Assembly: GCF_040362765.1 (NCBI RefSeq)
Contig: NZ_BAABWK010000001.1
Span: 969,501 to 1,033,500 of the forward strand
Direction: 5' to 3'
Origin: Pyruvatibacter sp. HU-CL02332
GTDB lineage: Bacteria > Pseudomonadota > Alphaproteobacteria > CGMCC-115125
DNA: 64,000 nucleotides
How positions within the stretch are numbered: the stretch's first letter is position 1; the number at the start of each line of letters is the position of its first letter. Positions 8,650 to 16,831 of this stretch are shown here, piece after piece. Under the pieces are notes generated by a model. It ran no database searches. It saw only the letters and a list, made by a program, of their open reading frames with translations, and was not told where the DNA came from. Both the position numbers and the translations under genes were made by a program.

Positions 8650-9501
8650 TTAATCCGTGTACGAAACGCGCCGCTGGAAGAACGCGACCAACAGGTCAAG
8701 CACCATTCCGATCAGCCCGATGAAGAGGATGGCAGCGATAACGTTGGTGATGGAAAGGTTGTTCCACTCATTCCAGACGAAGTAGCCAATGCCTGTGCCG
8801 CCCACGAGCATCTCCGCAGCCACGATGACCAGCCACGCAATACCGATGGAAATGCGCATGCCCGTCAAAATGGTCGGCGCCGCCGCAGGCAGAATGACGC
8901 TGATGGCTGTGCGCAATGAACTCAGCTCAAGCGTGCGCGCCACATTGATGTATTCACGGCGAACGGCGCCGACACCAAATGCCGTATTGATCAGCATCGG
9001 CCAGAGAGAGCAGATGAAAATGACGAAGATCGCACTCGCCATGGAATCTTGAATTGTGTAGAGCGCCAGTGGCATCCAGGCGAGGGGCGAAATCGGCTTG
9101 AGCAACTGGATGAACGGGTCCAGCGCCTTGAACAGCAAGGGGCTCATGCCGATGACAAAGCCAAGCGGTATGGCCACCAAGGCCGCCATACCAAAACCAA
9201 GCAGCACCCGCATCACGGAATACGCAAGCTGGATACCGATGCCCTTGTCGTTCGGACCTGCATCATAGAACGGGTCCATCACGTGGCGGGTAAGCTCACC
9301 AAAGACCTCACCTGGGGGCGGAAAGGCGTTGCCACCCTTTGCCTGCGGCCCAAGAAGGGCCGCAAGCTCCGGGTCCATCCCCGCATCACTGGGGCCTGTT
9401 CCACTCGTGCTGAGGAGCTGCCAGGAGAACACAAACAGTCCAAATAGCAGCACCGAGAGAAGGGCAGCACGCAGGCCTATGGGGATTGAGTCAACGCGCA
9501 T
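8650..9501 (-). CDS. Nitrate/cyanate-type ABC transporter permease
   Basis: A 283-residue inner-membrane permease of the NrtB/CynB/SsuC family with about six transmembrane helices, beginning with LLSVLLFGLFVFSWQLL at residues 14-30. The EAA-loop region is seen as MRISIGIAWLVIVAAEMLVG, typical of this family. A periplasmic insert of ~50 residues (AGMDPELAALLGPQAKGG onward) follows the first helix. The start has an excellent GGAGG ribosome site. It is two bases from the substrate-binding protein gene and 13 from the ATPase gene, so the three are co-transcribed and co-translated. Confidence 0.88.
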   Translation of the reverse strand: MRVDSIPIGLRAALLSVLLFGLFVFSWQLLSTSGTGPSDAGMDPELAALLGPQAKGGNAFPPPGEVFGELTRHVMDPFYDAGPNDKGIGIQLAYSVMRVLLGFGMAALVAIPLGFVIGMSPLLFKALDPFIQLLKPISPLAWMPLALYTIQDSMASAIFVIFICSLWPMLINTAFGVGAVRREYINVARTLELSSLRTAISVILPAAAPTILTGMRISIGIAWLVIVAAEMLVGGTGIGYFVWNEWNNLSITNVIAAILFIGLIGMVLDLLVAFFQRRVSYTD

Positions 9502-9503
9502 CC

Positions 9504-10907
9504 CTACCTCCGGATCGCAAAAGAGTTGACGTATTCTTCGGGCAGGTTCGGGTCGAATGTCTTGCCCATCACCTCATAGGAGTCATACGTCTCGACCGGC
9601 GGCGTCAGCCCCATGTCGGTCATGACCTTCTGGGCATCTGTCGCCAGATACACCTGCTCGGCCACGCCCTTGTAGTCCACATCACCGGAGATATATCCCC
9701 AGCGCTTCATCTGCGTCAGAATCCAGATCGCCATGGAGTGATATGGGAACGGATTGAAGTCGATCCGGTCCGGCACTTTCTGAACATTGCCAAGACCATC
9801 CGCAAAGGTACCGGTCAGCACTTGCTCGACCACCGTCACAGGCTGGTTGAGATAGTTGCGTGGCGAAATGGCAGCAGCCACTTCCTTGCGGTTCTCCTGC
9901 GCCGACGCAAATGCCGTAGCATCGATAATCGACTTGTAGAGCGCAATGAACGTATTGGGCATTTCATCCACAAATGCCTGGCTGGCTGCGAACGCACAGC
10001 ATGGATGCCCGTCCCAGATTTCCTTTGTGAGCTTATGAATGAAGCCCACACCGTCATAAACGGCACGCTGGTTGAACGGGTCAGGCGCGAGATATCCGTC
10101 CACGTTGCCAGCGGCAAGGTTGGCCACCATCTCGGGCGGCGGCAGCACACGGATCTGAATGTCCGTATCGGGATCAAGGCCATGTTCAGCCACATAGTAG
10201 CGCAACAGGAAGTTGTGCATGGAATAATCGAATGGCACGGCGAACTTGAAACCCTTCCACTTGGAAGGATCGTCGTTCTTGTCCTTGTGCTTCGTGGCGA
10301 GGGTAATGGCCTGTCCGTTGATGTTTTCGACAGCAGGCATGGTCCAAGGCACCGCCGTTGAACCGGCGCCCATGGTGATCGCCAACGGCATCGGCGTCAG
10401 CATATGTGCTGCGTCATACTCACCGGACAATGACTTATCGCGAGCCACAGCCCAGCCGGCCGTCTTGATGACATCCACATCAAGTCCGTATTTTTCATAG
10501 AACCCCATCGGGCTCGCCATGATGATGGGCGTCGCACAGGTGATGGGAACAAAGCCCACGGACAATTTGGTTTTTTCAAGTTGGCCAGACATCTCCTGAG
10601 CCACTGCCTTGGCGGCTCCCATGGGGAACACCTGACTGAGGGCAGCAGCCGCCGTAGAGGCGCCAACTGCCGTCAGGAAATTGCGGCGCGCCATGTCGGT
10701 CCCGAACACCGCTTTCATCACAGCGGATTCGATGTGACGCGACAGAATTTCTTCGGAGTTGACCTTCTCCTCGGCAACGTCAAGCGGCGCCACTTCTGCA
10801 TCAACAGCACTTACCGTGTCGTGCTCCGCCTGCGAATGGTTTCCCCCGCAGGAGCAGGGGTTCCACAGTTTGGCTTTCGCATCAAAGGGGTCCTTATCGA
10901 AGCTCAT
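9504..10907 (-). CDS. CmpA/NrtA-family substrate-binding protein with N-terminal Cys-rich extension and Tat signal
   Basis: A 467-residue binding protein of the nitrate/bicarbonate/cyanate uptake family. The mature part (~residues 105-467) has the family features LSVGFVPITCATPIIMA and YLAPDPFNQRAVYDG. Export is by the twin-arginine route: MARRNFLTAVG starts near residue 72 and is followed by an Ala-rich hydrophobic stretch. Unusually, ~70 residues precede the Tat motif and include PCSCGGNHSQAEHD, a CxCGGxH motif that could bind metal. First gene of the transporter-cyanase operon, preceded by a long regulated leader. Nitrate versus cyanate specificity cannot be decided from sequence alone; the adjacent cyanase favours cyanate. 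Confidence 0.85.
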   Translation of the reverse strand: MSFDKDPFDAKAKLWNPCSCGGNHSQAEHDTVSAVDAEVAPLDVAEEKVNSEEILSRHIESAVMKAVFGTDMARRNFLTAVGASTAAAALSQVFPMGAAKAVAQEMSGQLEKTKLSVGFVPITCATPIIMASPMGFYEKYGLDVDVIKTAGWAVARDKSLSGEYDAAHMLTPMPLAITMGAGSTAVPWTMPAVENINGQAITLATKHKDKNDDPSKWKGFKFAVPFDYSMHNFLLRYYVAEHGLDPDTDIQIRVLPPPEMVANLAAGNVDGYLAPDPFNQRAVYDGVGFIHKLTKEIWDGHPCCAFAASQAFVDEMPNTFIALYKSIIDATAFASAQENRKEVAAAISPRNYLNQPVTVVEQVLTGTFADGLGNVQKVPDRIDFNPFPYHSMAIWILTQMKRWGYISGDVDYKGVAEQVYLATDAQKVMTDMGLTPPVETYDSYEVMGKTFDPNLPEEYVNSFAIRR

Positions 10908-10987
10908 ATGCTTTTACTCTCCTGTTTGCCGGCTTGGGTGGTCTGTTCCTGTCCAGGGAGACCTGTTCCCGCCGTGCGATCGGCAAC

Positions 10988-11040
10988 AAAAAAAGCCGCG
11001 TTCCAGCCCCGCGCCATAAAGCGCGGTTCGGAAGCGGCTT
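10988..11040 (-). terminator. Intrinsic attenuator terminator in the transporter leader
   Basis: On the minus strand the sequence folds into a stem with outer arms AAGCCGC/GCGGCTT plus TTCC/GGAA and an inner stem CCGCGC/GCGCGG around TTTATG, followed immediately by seven T. It lies ~80 bases upstream of the substrate-binding protein start, between promoter and gene, so it must be overcome for expression. A competing 6-bp hairpin (GAAGCG/CGCTTC, 11031-11046) would use the 5' arm of this terminator and could be the antiterminator form. Confidence 0.85.
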
Positions 11041-11049
11041 CGCTTCGGA

Positions 11050-11103
11050 GGGCCCGTCCTCGGACCCGGTATGTCACAGACTGCTCTCGTCCTTGAGGCA
11101 GTC
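11050..11103 (-). promoter_or_regulatory. Dual-hairpin ANTAR target (NasT antitermination element)
   Basis: Two hairpins precede the attenuator on the minus strand. Hairpin 1 (11079-11103) pairs GACTGC with GCAGTC and CTC with GAG, with one bulged A, around the hexaloop AAGGAC; it has the A1 and G4 loop bases conserved in ANTAR-binding RNAs. After an 11-base linker, hairpin 2 (11050-11067) pairs GGGTCC with GGGCCC around GAGGAC, sharing AGGAC and G4 but with G at position 1. Two hexaloop hairpins followed by a terminator is the known architecture recognised by NasR/NasT/EutV-type ANTAR proteins. The nasT gene is directly upstream. Confidence 0.8.
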
Positions 11104-11116
11104 ACCCTCCCTTATT

Positions 11117-11133
11117 AGCAACCGGTGTGCCAA
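11117..11133 (-). promoter_or_regulatory. Sigma-54 (RpoN) promoter of the cyanate/nitrate transporter operon
   Basis: The minus strand reads TTGGCACACCGGTTGCT, matching the -24/-12 consensus TGGCAC-N5-TTGC exactly. Transcription would begin near 11106, a few bases before ANTAR hairpin 1, so the hairpins would form the very 5' end of the transcript. Sigma-54 dependence fits nitrogen-limitation control by an NtrC-type activator, but I see no convincing NtrC site in the ~130 bases between here and nasT. Confidence 0.75.
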
Positions 11134-11268
11134 GAAATCGGCATGCGCATGAAACGCTGATGGGAAAAGGGTTTGGCACTGGTAGAGATAACGCGACGCC
11201 GGGGCTTCTCGGGCGCGTTGACCAACAACTAGCCAGCCGCTGCTCACAAAGCAGGCACAAACTCGAAA

Positions 11269-11856
11269 CTAGAGTCCAACCTTCGAGGCAACGATCACGC
11301 TCTCGGCAATTTCAACAAGCGGGCGCTTTTGATCCATGGACGCCTTGCGCAGCAGACCATAGGCATCCGGCTCCGACAGGCCACGCTGCTCCATCAAGAT
11401 GCCCTTGGCCTGCTCGATGGTCTTGCGCTGCGCCAGTTCAGTGGACAGCTCTTCAACCTGGCTTTCCAGCTTGTGGAACTTGTTGAACCGGGCAATGGCA
11501 AGATCAACGATCGGGCGAATGCGCTCCGGCTGCATGCCATCAACCACATACGCACTGACGCCTGCATCCATCGCAGCGCGGGCAGTATCCGAGTCGCTTT
11601 GATCGACAAACATCACCACCGGCCGCTTGACCTGCTGGGACACGCGAAACATCTGTTCCACCGTGTCGCGGCGCGGGTTCTCAAGGTCAACGATGATGAC
11701 AGAGGGATTGATCGCAGCGATGCGGCCGACCAGATCAACCGTATTGGAAATCACAGTCACTTCCGCGTATCCGGCCCCGTTGAGGCCAGCCGTAATCAGG
11801 TCTGCCCGCTCGGGCACCTGATCAATCACAACAATGGACAGCGTCTTTTCAGGCAT
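11269..11856 (-). CDS. nasT: NasT-type response regulator with RNA-binding ANTAR domain
   Basis: A 195-residue antitermination regulator. Residues ~1-120 form a receiver domain (LSIVVIDQVPERADLI, VIIVDLENP, VVMFVDQSDSD). Residues ~135-190 are the ANTAR three-helix bundle (TIEQAKGILMEQRGLSE, AYGLLRKAS), which binds tandem hexaloop hairpins in leader RNA. The ATG at 11856 has GGAGAG upstream; the longer frame to 11898 lacks support. The gene lies immediately upstream of, and on the same strand as, the transporter-cyanase operon whose leader carries a matching RNA target. No NasS sensor partner is encoded in this window, so how ligand information reaches NasT is not visible. Confidence 0.88.
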   Translation of the reverse strand: MPEKTLSIVVIDQVPERADLITAGLNGAGYAEVTVISNTVDLVGRIAAINPSVIIVDLENPRRDTVEQMFRVSQQVKRPVVMFVDQSDSDTARAAMDAGVSAYVVDGMQPERIRPIVDLAIARFNKFHKLESQVEELSTELAQRKTIEQAKGILMEQRGLSEPDAYGLLRKASMDQKRPLVEIAESVIVASKVGL

Positions 11857-12002
11857 ACGCGTAAAACTCTCCAAGCCTCGGGCCCGGTGTGCGCGCAACC
11901 TCCGATAGTCGTATTTTTGTTATGTTCCATCCTTCACCAACAACCTGTGGCTTGGCAAGCACCTCGGCACACGCTGCGCGAATATCAGATGGACAGAGTA
12001 AA

Positions 12003-12079
12003 TGGTGATCCCGGGTGGATTCGAACCACCGACCCTCAGATTAGGAATCTGATGCTCTATCCAACTGAGCTACGGGACC
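12003..12079 (-). tRNA. tRNA-Arg (anticodon CCT)
   Basis: A 77-base cloverleaf is read on the minus strand. Acceptor arms GGTCCCG/CGGGATC pair with one G-T, the D-arm contains AGCTCAGTTGGATAGAGC, and the anticodon stem CAGAT/ATCTG encloses a loop with CCT. The T-arm has GGTTCGAATCC, and CCA is encoded. It decodes AGG. No integrase or att-like repeat adjoins it. Confidence 0.95.
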
Positions 12080-12274
12080 ACTGAGCTGGTGCATCTGCGA
12101 GCGGACAGTGCCCCAGTCAGGGGGCAGGAGACAAGAGGCAGATCACTGGGCGTCCGGTGCCGCCTGTGACTGGTCCAGCGCCGCCTGATCCGCAGCCAAT
12201 GACCGCGTCATCCAGCGGTTGAGCAATGCCAGGCCACTGACGCAATCCGCACACATCGACGACGTGTAGGCGTG

Positions 12275-13123
12275 TTACTCATCTGCCTGCAGGGCGGGTT
12301 TGATCTCACCACCGAACCAGGGTCTGGCTTCATCTGTGAGGTAATCCTCAAAGACCGCATAAGGCACATCAAAAGAAAAGGAGCCCATGGCATAGGGGCC
12401 CAACAGGTACGGTGAGTAATGGAAAGTGAGTCCCGCAGATTTCTCACTCTGTGTTGACGGCAGCAGCGTCACCACAGGCTGGTACTCCGGGTGATAAGCG
12501 AAGGCACGCTCGGCGCTGTCCCTCCATGCAGCGTCGTCATCTCCTAGGGGCTGACCAATCCGTTTCGCCCATTCCGCTTCCCACTGCTCCAGAAGCGCAC
12601 GGGACAACACATCCCAGAGCGGGGAGTCCTTGCGCATGCCGTCGGCGAACATATCCCCAAGTGGCATGTAGTCTCCGACGCCGTCGTCATTGCGCCGCCA
12701 GATGAAACTTGAGAAATCATAATTGCCATGGGCACCGCCCGTGTACATCCAGTGGGTGCCCAGCACACTCACAAACGTCTTGTTGGCGAGGGTCACGTCC
12801 CACAGCTCGTCCACGAGATAGGGACGGAAAAATTCCGGCGAGGCCTCCGCGTCTTCCGCAGCCAGCACAGCAAGCTTCCTGGCGGCGGCAACGCTGCCCG
12901 ACACGAGATCGGACCCAAGACCGGATTCCATGATGATTTCAGGCGCCACAGTGACAGTTGATTTGAACTGCGGCGTCTTGATGCTCTGCACGAAGGCATC
13001 TGTCGCCTGCTGGTCCTGAGCGCCTGCAGGCAGGGTGACACATGCTGCGACAACGCCGACAGCAATCGCCTGCATAAATGGTCTTGTTCCAGGGGTTCCG
13101 GATGCAAACATAGACGTCCTCAT
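12275..13123 (-). CDS. Secreted RsiV/DUF3298-domain protein
   Basis: A 282-residue exported protein. Residues 1-35 are a signal peptide (VGVVAACVTLPAGAQ). The body has the features of the PdaC/RsiV-like family: TGGAHGNYD near residue 128, and FHYSPYLLGPYAMGSFSFDVPY followed by FEDYL near the end. In RsiV this domain binds lysozyme; here the role is unknown. An ATG four codons downstream (13111) has a better ribosome site (AGGA) and may be the true start. It is convergent to nothing nearby and divergent from the next secreted protein. In-frame codons continue for 43 triplets past the TAA. Confidence 0.65.
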   Translation of the reverse strand: MRTSMFASGTPGTRPFMQAIAVGVVAACVTLPAGAQDQQATDAFVQSIKTPQFKSTVTVAPEIIMESGLGSDLVSGSVAAARKLAVLAAEDAEASPEFFRPYLVDELWDVTLANKTFVSVLGTHWMYTGGAHGNYDFSSFIWRRNDDGVGDYMPLGDMFADGMRKDSPLWDVLSRALLEQWEAEWAKRIGQPLGDDDAAWRDSAERAFAYHPEYQPVVTLLPSTQSEKSAGLTFHYSPYLLGPYAMGSFSFDVPYAVFEDYLTDEARPWFGGEIKPALQADE

Positions 13124-13226
13124 GGGTGCGCATAGCTGTCATCAGACTGACAGCCATCAATATCTGCGCTACCTTACCCACAACACGCAAAAAACAAGAA
13201 CTTTGGCCACAAGGAGCCCAGCCGTG

Positions 13227-13862
13227 ATGCCAGCAAACCCGCGTACTCGCAAAGCCTTGATCACCGGCTGCCTGACAGTTGCCGTCGCTGCATCAGCGGC
13301 CATCCTGCTGGCAACACAGGGTTCCAATATGGCCCATGCTCAGGATGGACCATCGGACGCCTGCTCCGGCCTTGGCCTTGAAATCAGAAGCCACATCACT
13401 GGCGACATCCCCCTTGGCGGCCCCATTGCACTGGCTAGCCGACGGGCGGTTGACCGCGACGTGAACATGGAAGACGACATCGCGGCGCGCCTGGCCAATC
13501 TGGGATTCAAGATCGATGACAGCGCCTTTTGGCAGTTGGTCTATGAGACTGACAATCAGCACCCAAAGCGCGACCCCAACTTCACGATCCGGTCTGAAGT
13601 ACAGGGCGGCCGTGAACCAGAGGCAGTTGGGCAATACCGGTTTGACCGCGACGGTGACGTCTGTTCTCCCTTGTCCACTTATACAATGGACTTTGAAGTT
13701 CTTGACGAAGGCGCGCGCGTTGTCTGGCGCGGCCACGCCAAATACACCACCCGCACGCAAGAGCCGGTTGCAGACAAGGAACGCCTGACAGAACGCCTGA
13801 TCAGCGCGTTTCGCAGCGACCTCAAACAAAGCCACAATCTGTCCGGTCGCGGCAGGGATTGA
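13227..13862 (+). CDS. Hypothetical secreted protein
   Basis: A ~211-residue protein I do not recognise. It starts with a basic region and a hydrophobic signal (LITGCLTVAVAASAAILLA) ending before AHAQDGPSD. The mature part contains two cysteines (DACSGL and DVCSPL), could form one disulfide, and has mixed alpha/beta character with FEVLDEGARVVWRGHAKY. A GTG one codon upstream is spaced 7 bases from AAGGAG and may be the true start. The stop overlaps a possible TTG start of the MBL hydrolase, so the two may be coupled. Confidence 0.55.
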   Translation: MPANPRTRKALITGCLTVAVAASAAILLATQGSNMAHAQDGPSDACSGLGLEIRSHITGDIPLGGPIALASRRAVDRDVNMEDDIAARLANLGFKIDDSAFWQLVYETDNQHPKRDPNFTIRSEVQGGREPEAVGQYRFDRDGDVCSPLSTYTMDFEVLDEGARVVWRGHAKYTTRTQEPVADKERLTERLISAFRSDLKQSHNLSGRGRD

Positions 13863-13870
13863 TCCGACCC

Positions 13871-14626
13871 ATGACGGTTGCGCTCTACGCCTTCACCTGC
13901 GGACATCTCACCATGCCCTTCAAGTCTTTTCTTGAAGGCGAGGAAGGCACGCTGAAAGTTCCCGTGCCGGCCTATCTGGTGGTGCACGAAAAGGGATCCG
14001 TGCTGTTCGACACCGGGCTCAATCCGCATGCGGTCCATGATGACACGCGCTATCGCGGTCAGGTGCACAAGTCTCACGAGTTTCATGTGAGCCAGCATGA
14101 GCTGCTGCCTGCCCGCTTTGAAGACGCCGGGCTGGACATCTCCACGGTCACGCACCTTGTGAATTCTCATCTCCACTTCGACCATGCCGGTGGCAACCAG
14201 CTGGCGCCCGACGTACCTGTCATCGTGCAAAAGCGCGAGCTCGAACACGCACGCGAAGCCGGCACGCCCTTTGGCTATGTGGCTGAGGATTTTGAAACCG
14301 GCCAGTCATTCAACATGATCACCGGTGAGCTTGATCTGTTCGGAGACGGCACCGTTGTCTGCATCCCGACACCAGGCCATACACCGGGACATCAATCGCT
14401 CAAGGTCGCGACAGACAAAGGCCAATTCGTGCTGGCAGGAGACGCCTGCTACCTGCGCCGGTCGCTGGACAATCTGCACCTGCCCCGGTTTCGTCATGAC
14501 AAAGAGGCAATGCTCGCGTCTCTGCATACGTTGAGAGATCTGCAGCAGCGCGGCGCGACCATCATGTATGGTCATGACCCTGAATTCTGGAAAGACGTTC
14601 CACAGGCGCCAACGCGGCTTGGCTAG
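13871..14626 (+). CDS. MBL-fold hydrolase, AHL-lactonase (AttM/AiiA) family
   Basis: A ~251-residue metallo-beta-lactamase-fold enzyme. The dinuclear metal site motif HLHFDHAGG (HxHxDH) lies near residue 101, the next histidine in PTPGHTPGH and the bridging Asp in VLAGDACY. The arrangement and size match N-acyl-homoserine lactonases, which open the lactone ring of quorum signals, though other lactones or esters are possible. No signal peptide is visible, so it is cytoplasmic. The ATG at 13871 was preferred because the earlier TTG overlaps the previous stop. It is convergent with the MFS gene, whose stop overlaps by four bases. Confidence 0.72.
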   Translation: MTVALYAFTCGHLTMPFKSFLEGEEGTLKVPVPAYLVVHEKGSVLFDTGLNPHAVHDDTRYRGQVHKSHEFHVSQHELLPARFEDAGLDISTVTHLVNSHLHFDHAGGNQLAPDVPVIVQKRELEHAREAGTPFGYVAEDFETGQSFNMITGELDLFGDGTVVCIPTPGHTPGHQSLKVATDKGQFVLAGDACYLRRSLDNLHLPRFRHDKEAMLASLHTLRDLQQRGATIMYGHDPEFWKDVPQAPTRLG

Positions 14627-15891
14627 TCTGCCTGCGGTGTCGGCTGACGCACAGCGCCCGACACCGCAAAAATCGTCAAAGCCACAACGGACGCAGCTGC
14701 AACAGCCAGGTAGGCCGGGCTGTACCCTCCGGCCAGATCATAGACAACACCTACCAGCGCTGGACCAGCGGCAACACCAACCGTGCCGAACATCTGGCTG
14801 AGGGCAAAAATGCGACCATAGTCGCGCAGACCAAACGCCTCCCCCAGCAACAAAGGTTGCAGCATCAAGATGTTGCCCACGGTCACGCCAAACAGAACCG
14901 ACGCAGCCATCAGCGCCACAACGCCGTCAGCAAACGCAAATGCTGTCAGCCCTACAGCCTGCATGGCCATGAAGGTCAGCGTGAATGTCCGGATCGGCAG
15001 CCGCGTCAATGCAAACCCGCCAAGCAGACGACCAACAATGCTCGAAGCCGCAAGCACTGAGACTGCAATCGCCGCCAGTGCTGCATCTTCGCGCACGGTC
15101 ACCAGTCTGAACTGATGCGACAGCGCACCCACCTGCGCCATCATGGCAAACACATAGGCTGCAGTAACACCGATGAAGAAACGCGAGCGAACAGCCACCG
15201 CCATGGAAACACCATCCGGCGGCCCGTCCTGCTCGCCATCCGCAAGCGGTGGATCGCCATCTATGCGTAGCCCCATGCTTTGCGGGCTGGGCCGCATAAC
15301 AAAGAGCGCTGCAGGCACAACACCCACAAAGAACATGATCGCCAGCCAGTGACCGGCAATCTCAAGGCCTTGCGTCTGAATGATCCAGGCTGAAACCGGC
15401 GCAAAGACAATGCCGCCGACAGACAACCCCGTGGAGGCCATGGACAGGGCAACCGCACGCCGCCGCGCAAACCAGCGCGCCACAAGAGTGGTCGCGGGCA
15501 CCAGCGCGCAGCCAGCATAGAGCACGCCAAACAACGCGTAGAAAAAGTAGAGCTGCCACACTTCCGTGATCGATCCCACGAAGGCAAACACCAGCGCGCC
15601 CAACGCGCCGGAGATCGCAACAACGTAGCGCGCGTCATAAATTTCGATCAGGCGTCCAACCGCCATGCCCGCAAAGCCGGAGGCGAGGAAGAACGTCGCC
15701 GTCGCACCGGAGACTTCACTGACGTCAAAACGCTCTTCGCTGAAGGCCCCGAGCAGAACTGAAAGATTGTAAAAACCAATGCCCGCCGTGGTCGCCATGG
15801 TGACGAACACCGCCGCAACAACCCACCAGCCATAATAGACACCACGCAACTGCGTTAGTGTGCGGCCGACAAGTGGGCTTGACTGCGACAT
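14623..15891 (-). CDS. MFS transporter, oxalate/formate-antiporter-like
   Basis: A 422-residue inner-membrane carrier with twelve predicted helices. The first helix carries GVYYGWWVVAAVFV, typical of the OFA/monocarboxylate-porter-like group, and the loop between helices 2 and 3 has a degenerate motif (GRLIEIYDARYV). The substrate is probably an organic acid. The ATG at 15891 begins MSQSSPLVGRT; a longer frame overlapping the neighbouring symporter is rejected. It follows the bile-acid-type symporter gene after seven bases in the same operon. Confidence 0.8.
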   Translation of the reverse strand: MSQSSPLVGRTLTQLRGVYYGWWVVAAVFVTMATTAGIGFYNLSVLLGAFSEERFDVSEVSGATATFFLASGFAGMAVGRLIEIYDARYVVAISGALGALVFAFVGSITEVWQLYFFYALFGVLYAGCALVPATTLVARWFARRRAVALSMASTGLSVGGIVFAPVSAWIIQTQGLEIAGHWLAIMFFVGVVPAALFVMRPSPQSMGLRIDGDPPLADGEQDGPPDGVSMAVAVRSRFFIGVTAAYVFAMMAQVGALSHQFRLVTVREDAALAAIAVSVLAASSIVGRLLGGFALTRLPIRTFTLTFMAMQAVGLTAFAFADGVVALMAASVLFGVTVGNILMLQPLLLGEAFGLRDYGRIFALSQMFGTVGVAAGPALVGVVYDLAGGYSPAYLAVAAASVVALTIFAVSGAVRQPTPQAD

Positions 15892-15898
15892 GGAGCGA

Positions 15899-16831
15899 TT
15901 ACATCCCGGACGAGGAGCGTCCTTTTTGACCGCCGCGCTCCGCTGCGCGCTTGCGGTCCATCTTGATGGCCCGGCGATGCGCCAGAGCGGCAGCAAAGCC
16001 CAACAGGCTGGCCGGAGCAATATACACAGCCCCAAAGGCCGCCCAGTCCACCCGGTCCAGCACACTGATGGCCACCAGCGTCGACAGACCAACATTGCGG
16101 GTGCCGGTCTCGATCGCCACCGTGAAGGCCTGCGCCCGGGTCAAAAACATGCTGGAGATGAAAAAGCCACCGCCTGCGCTCAAGGCAAACATGACGGCTG
16201 CCAGCGGCATGGATGACTCGATGCCAGCACTGAACGGCTGCCAGTCCTGAATGGCAAGCAACACCACCACGCCATACAGCGCGTACTGGGCTGTCTGTTG
16301 TGCGCGGTCAATGTTCCGCTGCACCCAGGCAGGATGTGTTGCCCGTGCCCACATGCCAATGGCAACAGGAAGCAACACCACCGCAAACAACTGAGTAAGT
16401 GTCGGTCCCAGCGGGATCGACACAGTCTCGCCCGTGGCCGCCCCGACATCCGCCACCGACAGTGCAAAGGCCAGCACAAGCGGCAATGTCAGAATTGCCA
16501 GCACACTGGACATTGTCGTGAGGGATATGGACAGCGCCAGATCACCACGTCCCAGCAATGTCAGCACGTTGGAGAAACCGCCACTGGGACATGCAGCCAC
16601 GATAGCCAGCCCCACAGCCGTCGCCACCGGCAGCGGCACCAGCCAGAGAACAAGAATGGCAATCGCTGGAAACATCGTCAGTTGAACGGCACTGCCAATC
16701 AAAAAGCCCTTGGGTGCAGCCACCAGATCGCGGAAGTCGCGACGGGTCAGCTCCATGCCGACCGTCACCATCACCCCGAACAGGGCAGCAGGCAGGATCA
16801 TGTCCTGCACTATGTCGAATGAGCCGCTCAC
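15899..16831 (-). CDS. Bile acid:sodium symporter family protein
   Basis: A 310-residue inner-membrane transporter of the BASS family with about nine or ten helices. Diagnostic segments are ACPSGGFSNVLTLLGRGDLALS (discontinuous substrate/sodium site) and IETGTRNVGLS. Bacterial members move organic anions such as pantoate, pyruvate or sterol-like acids with sodium. The C-terminus is basic (KMDRKRAAERGG). The start appears to be GTG; an internal ATG ten codons later is possible. It forms a two-transporter operon with the MFS gene. Confidence 0.82.
   Translation of the reverse strand: MSGSFDIVQDMILPAALFGVMVTVGMELTRRDFRDLVAAPKGFLIGSAVQLTMFPAIAILVLWLVPLPVATAVGLAIVAACPSGGFSNVLTLLGRGDLALSISLTTMSSVLAILTLPLVLAFALSVADVGAATGETVSIPLGPTLTQLFAVVLLPVAIGMWARATHPAWVQRNIDRAQQTAQYALYGVVVLLAIQDWQPFSAGIESSMPLAAVMFALSAGGGFFISSMFLTRAQAFTVAIETGTRNVGLSTLVAISVLDRVDWAAFGAVYIAPASLLGFAAALAHRRAIKMDRKRAAERGGQKGRSSSGM

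Noticed and set aside
12003-12079. tRNA-Arg as an integration site
   Set aside because: No integrase, phage gene or repeat of the tRNA 3' end is found nearby.
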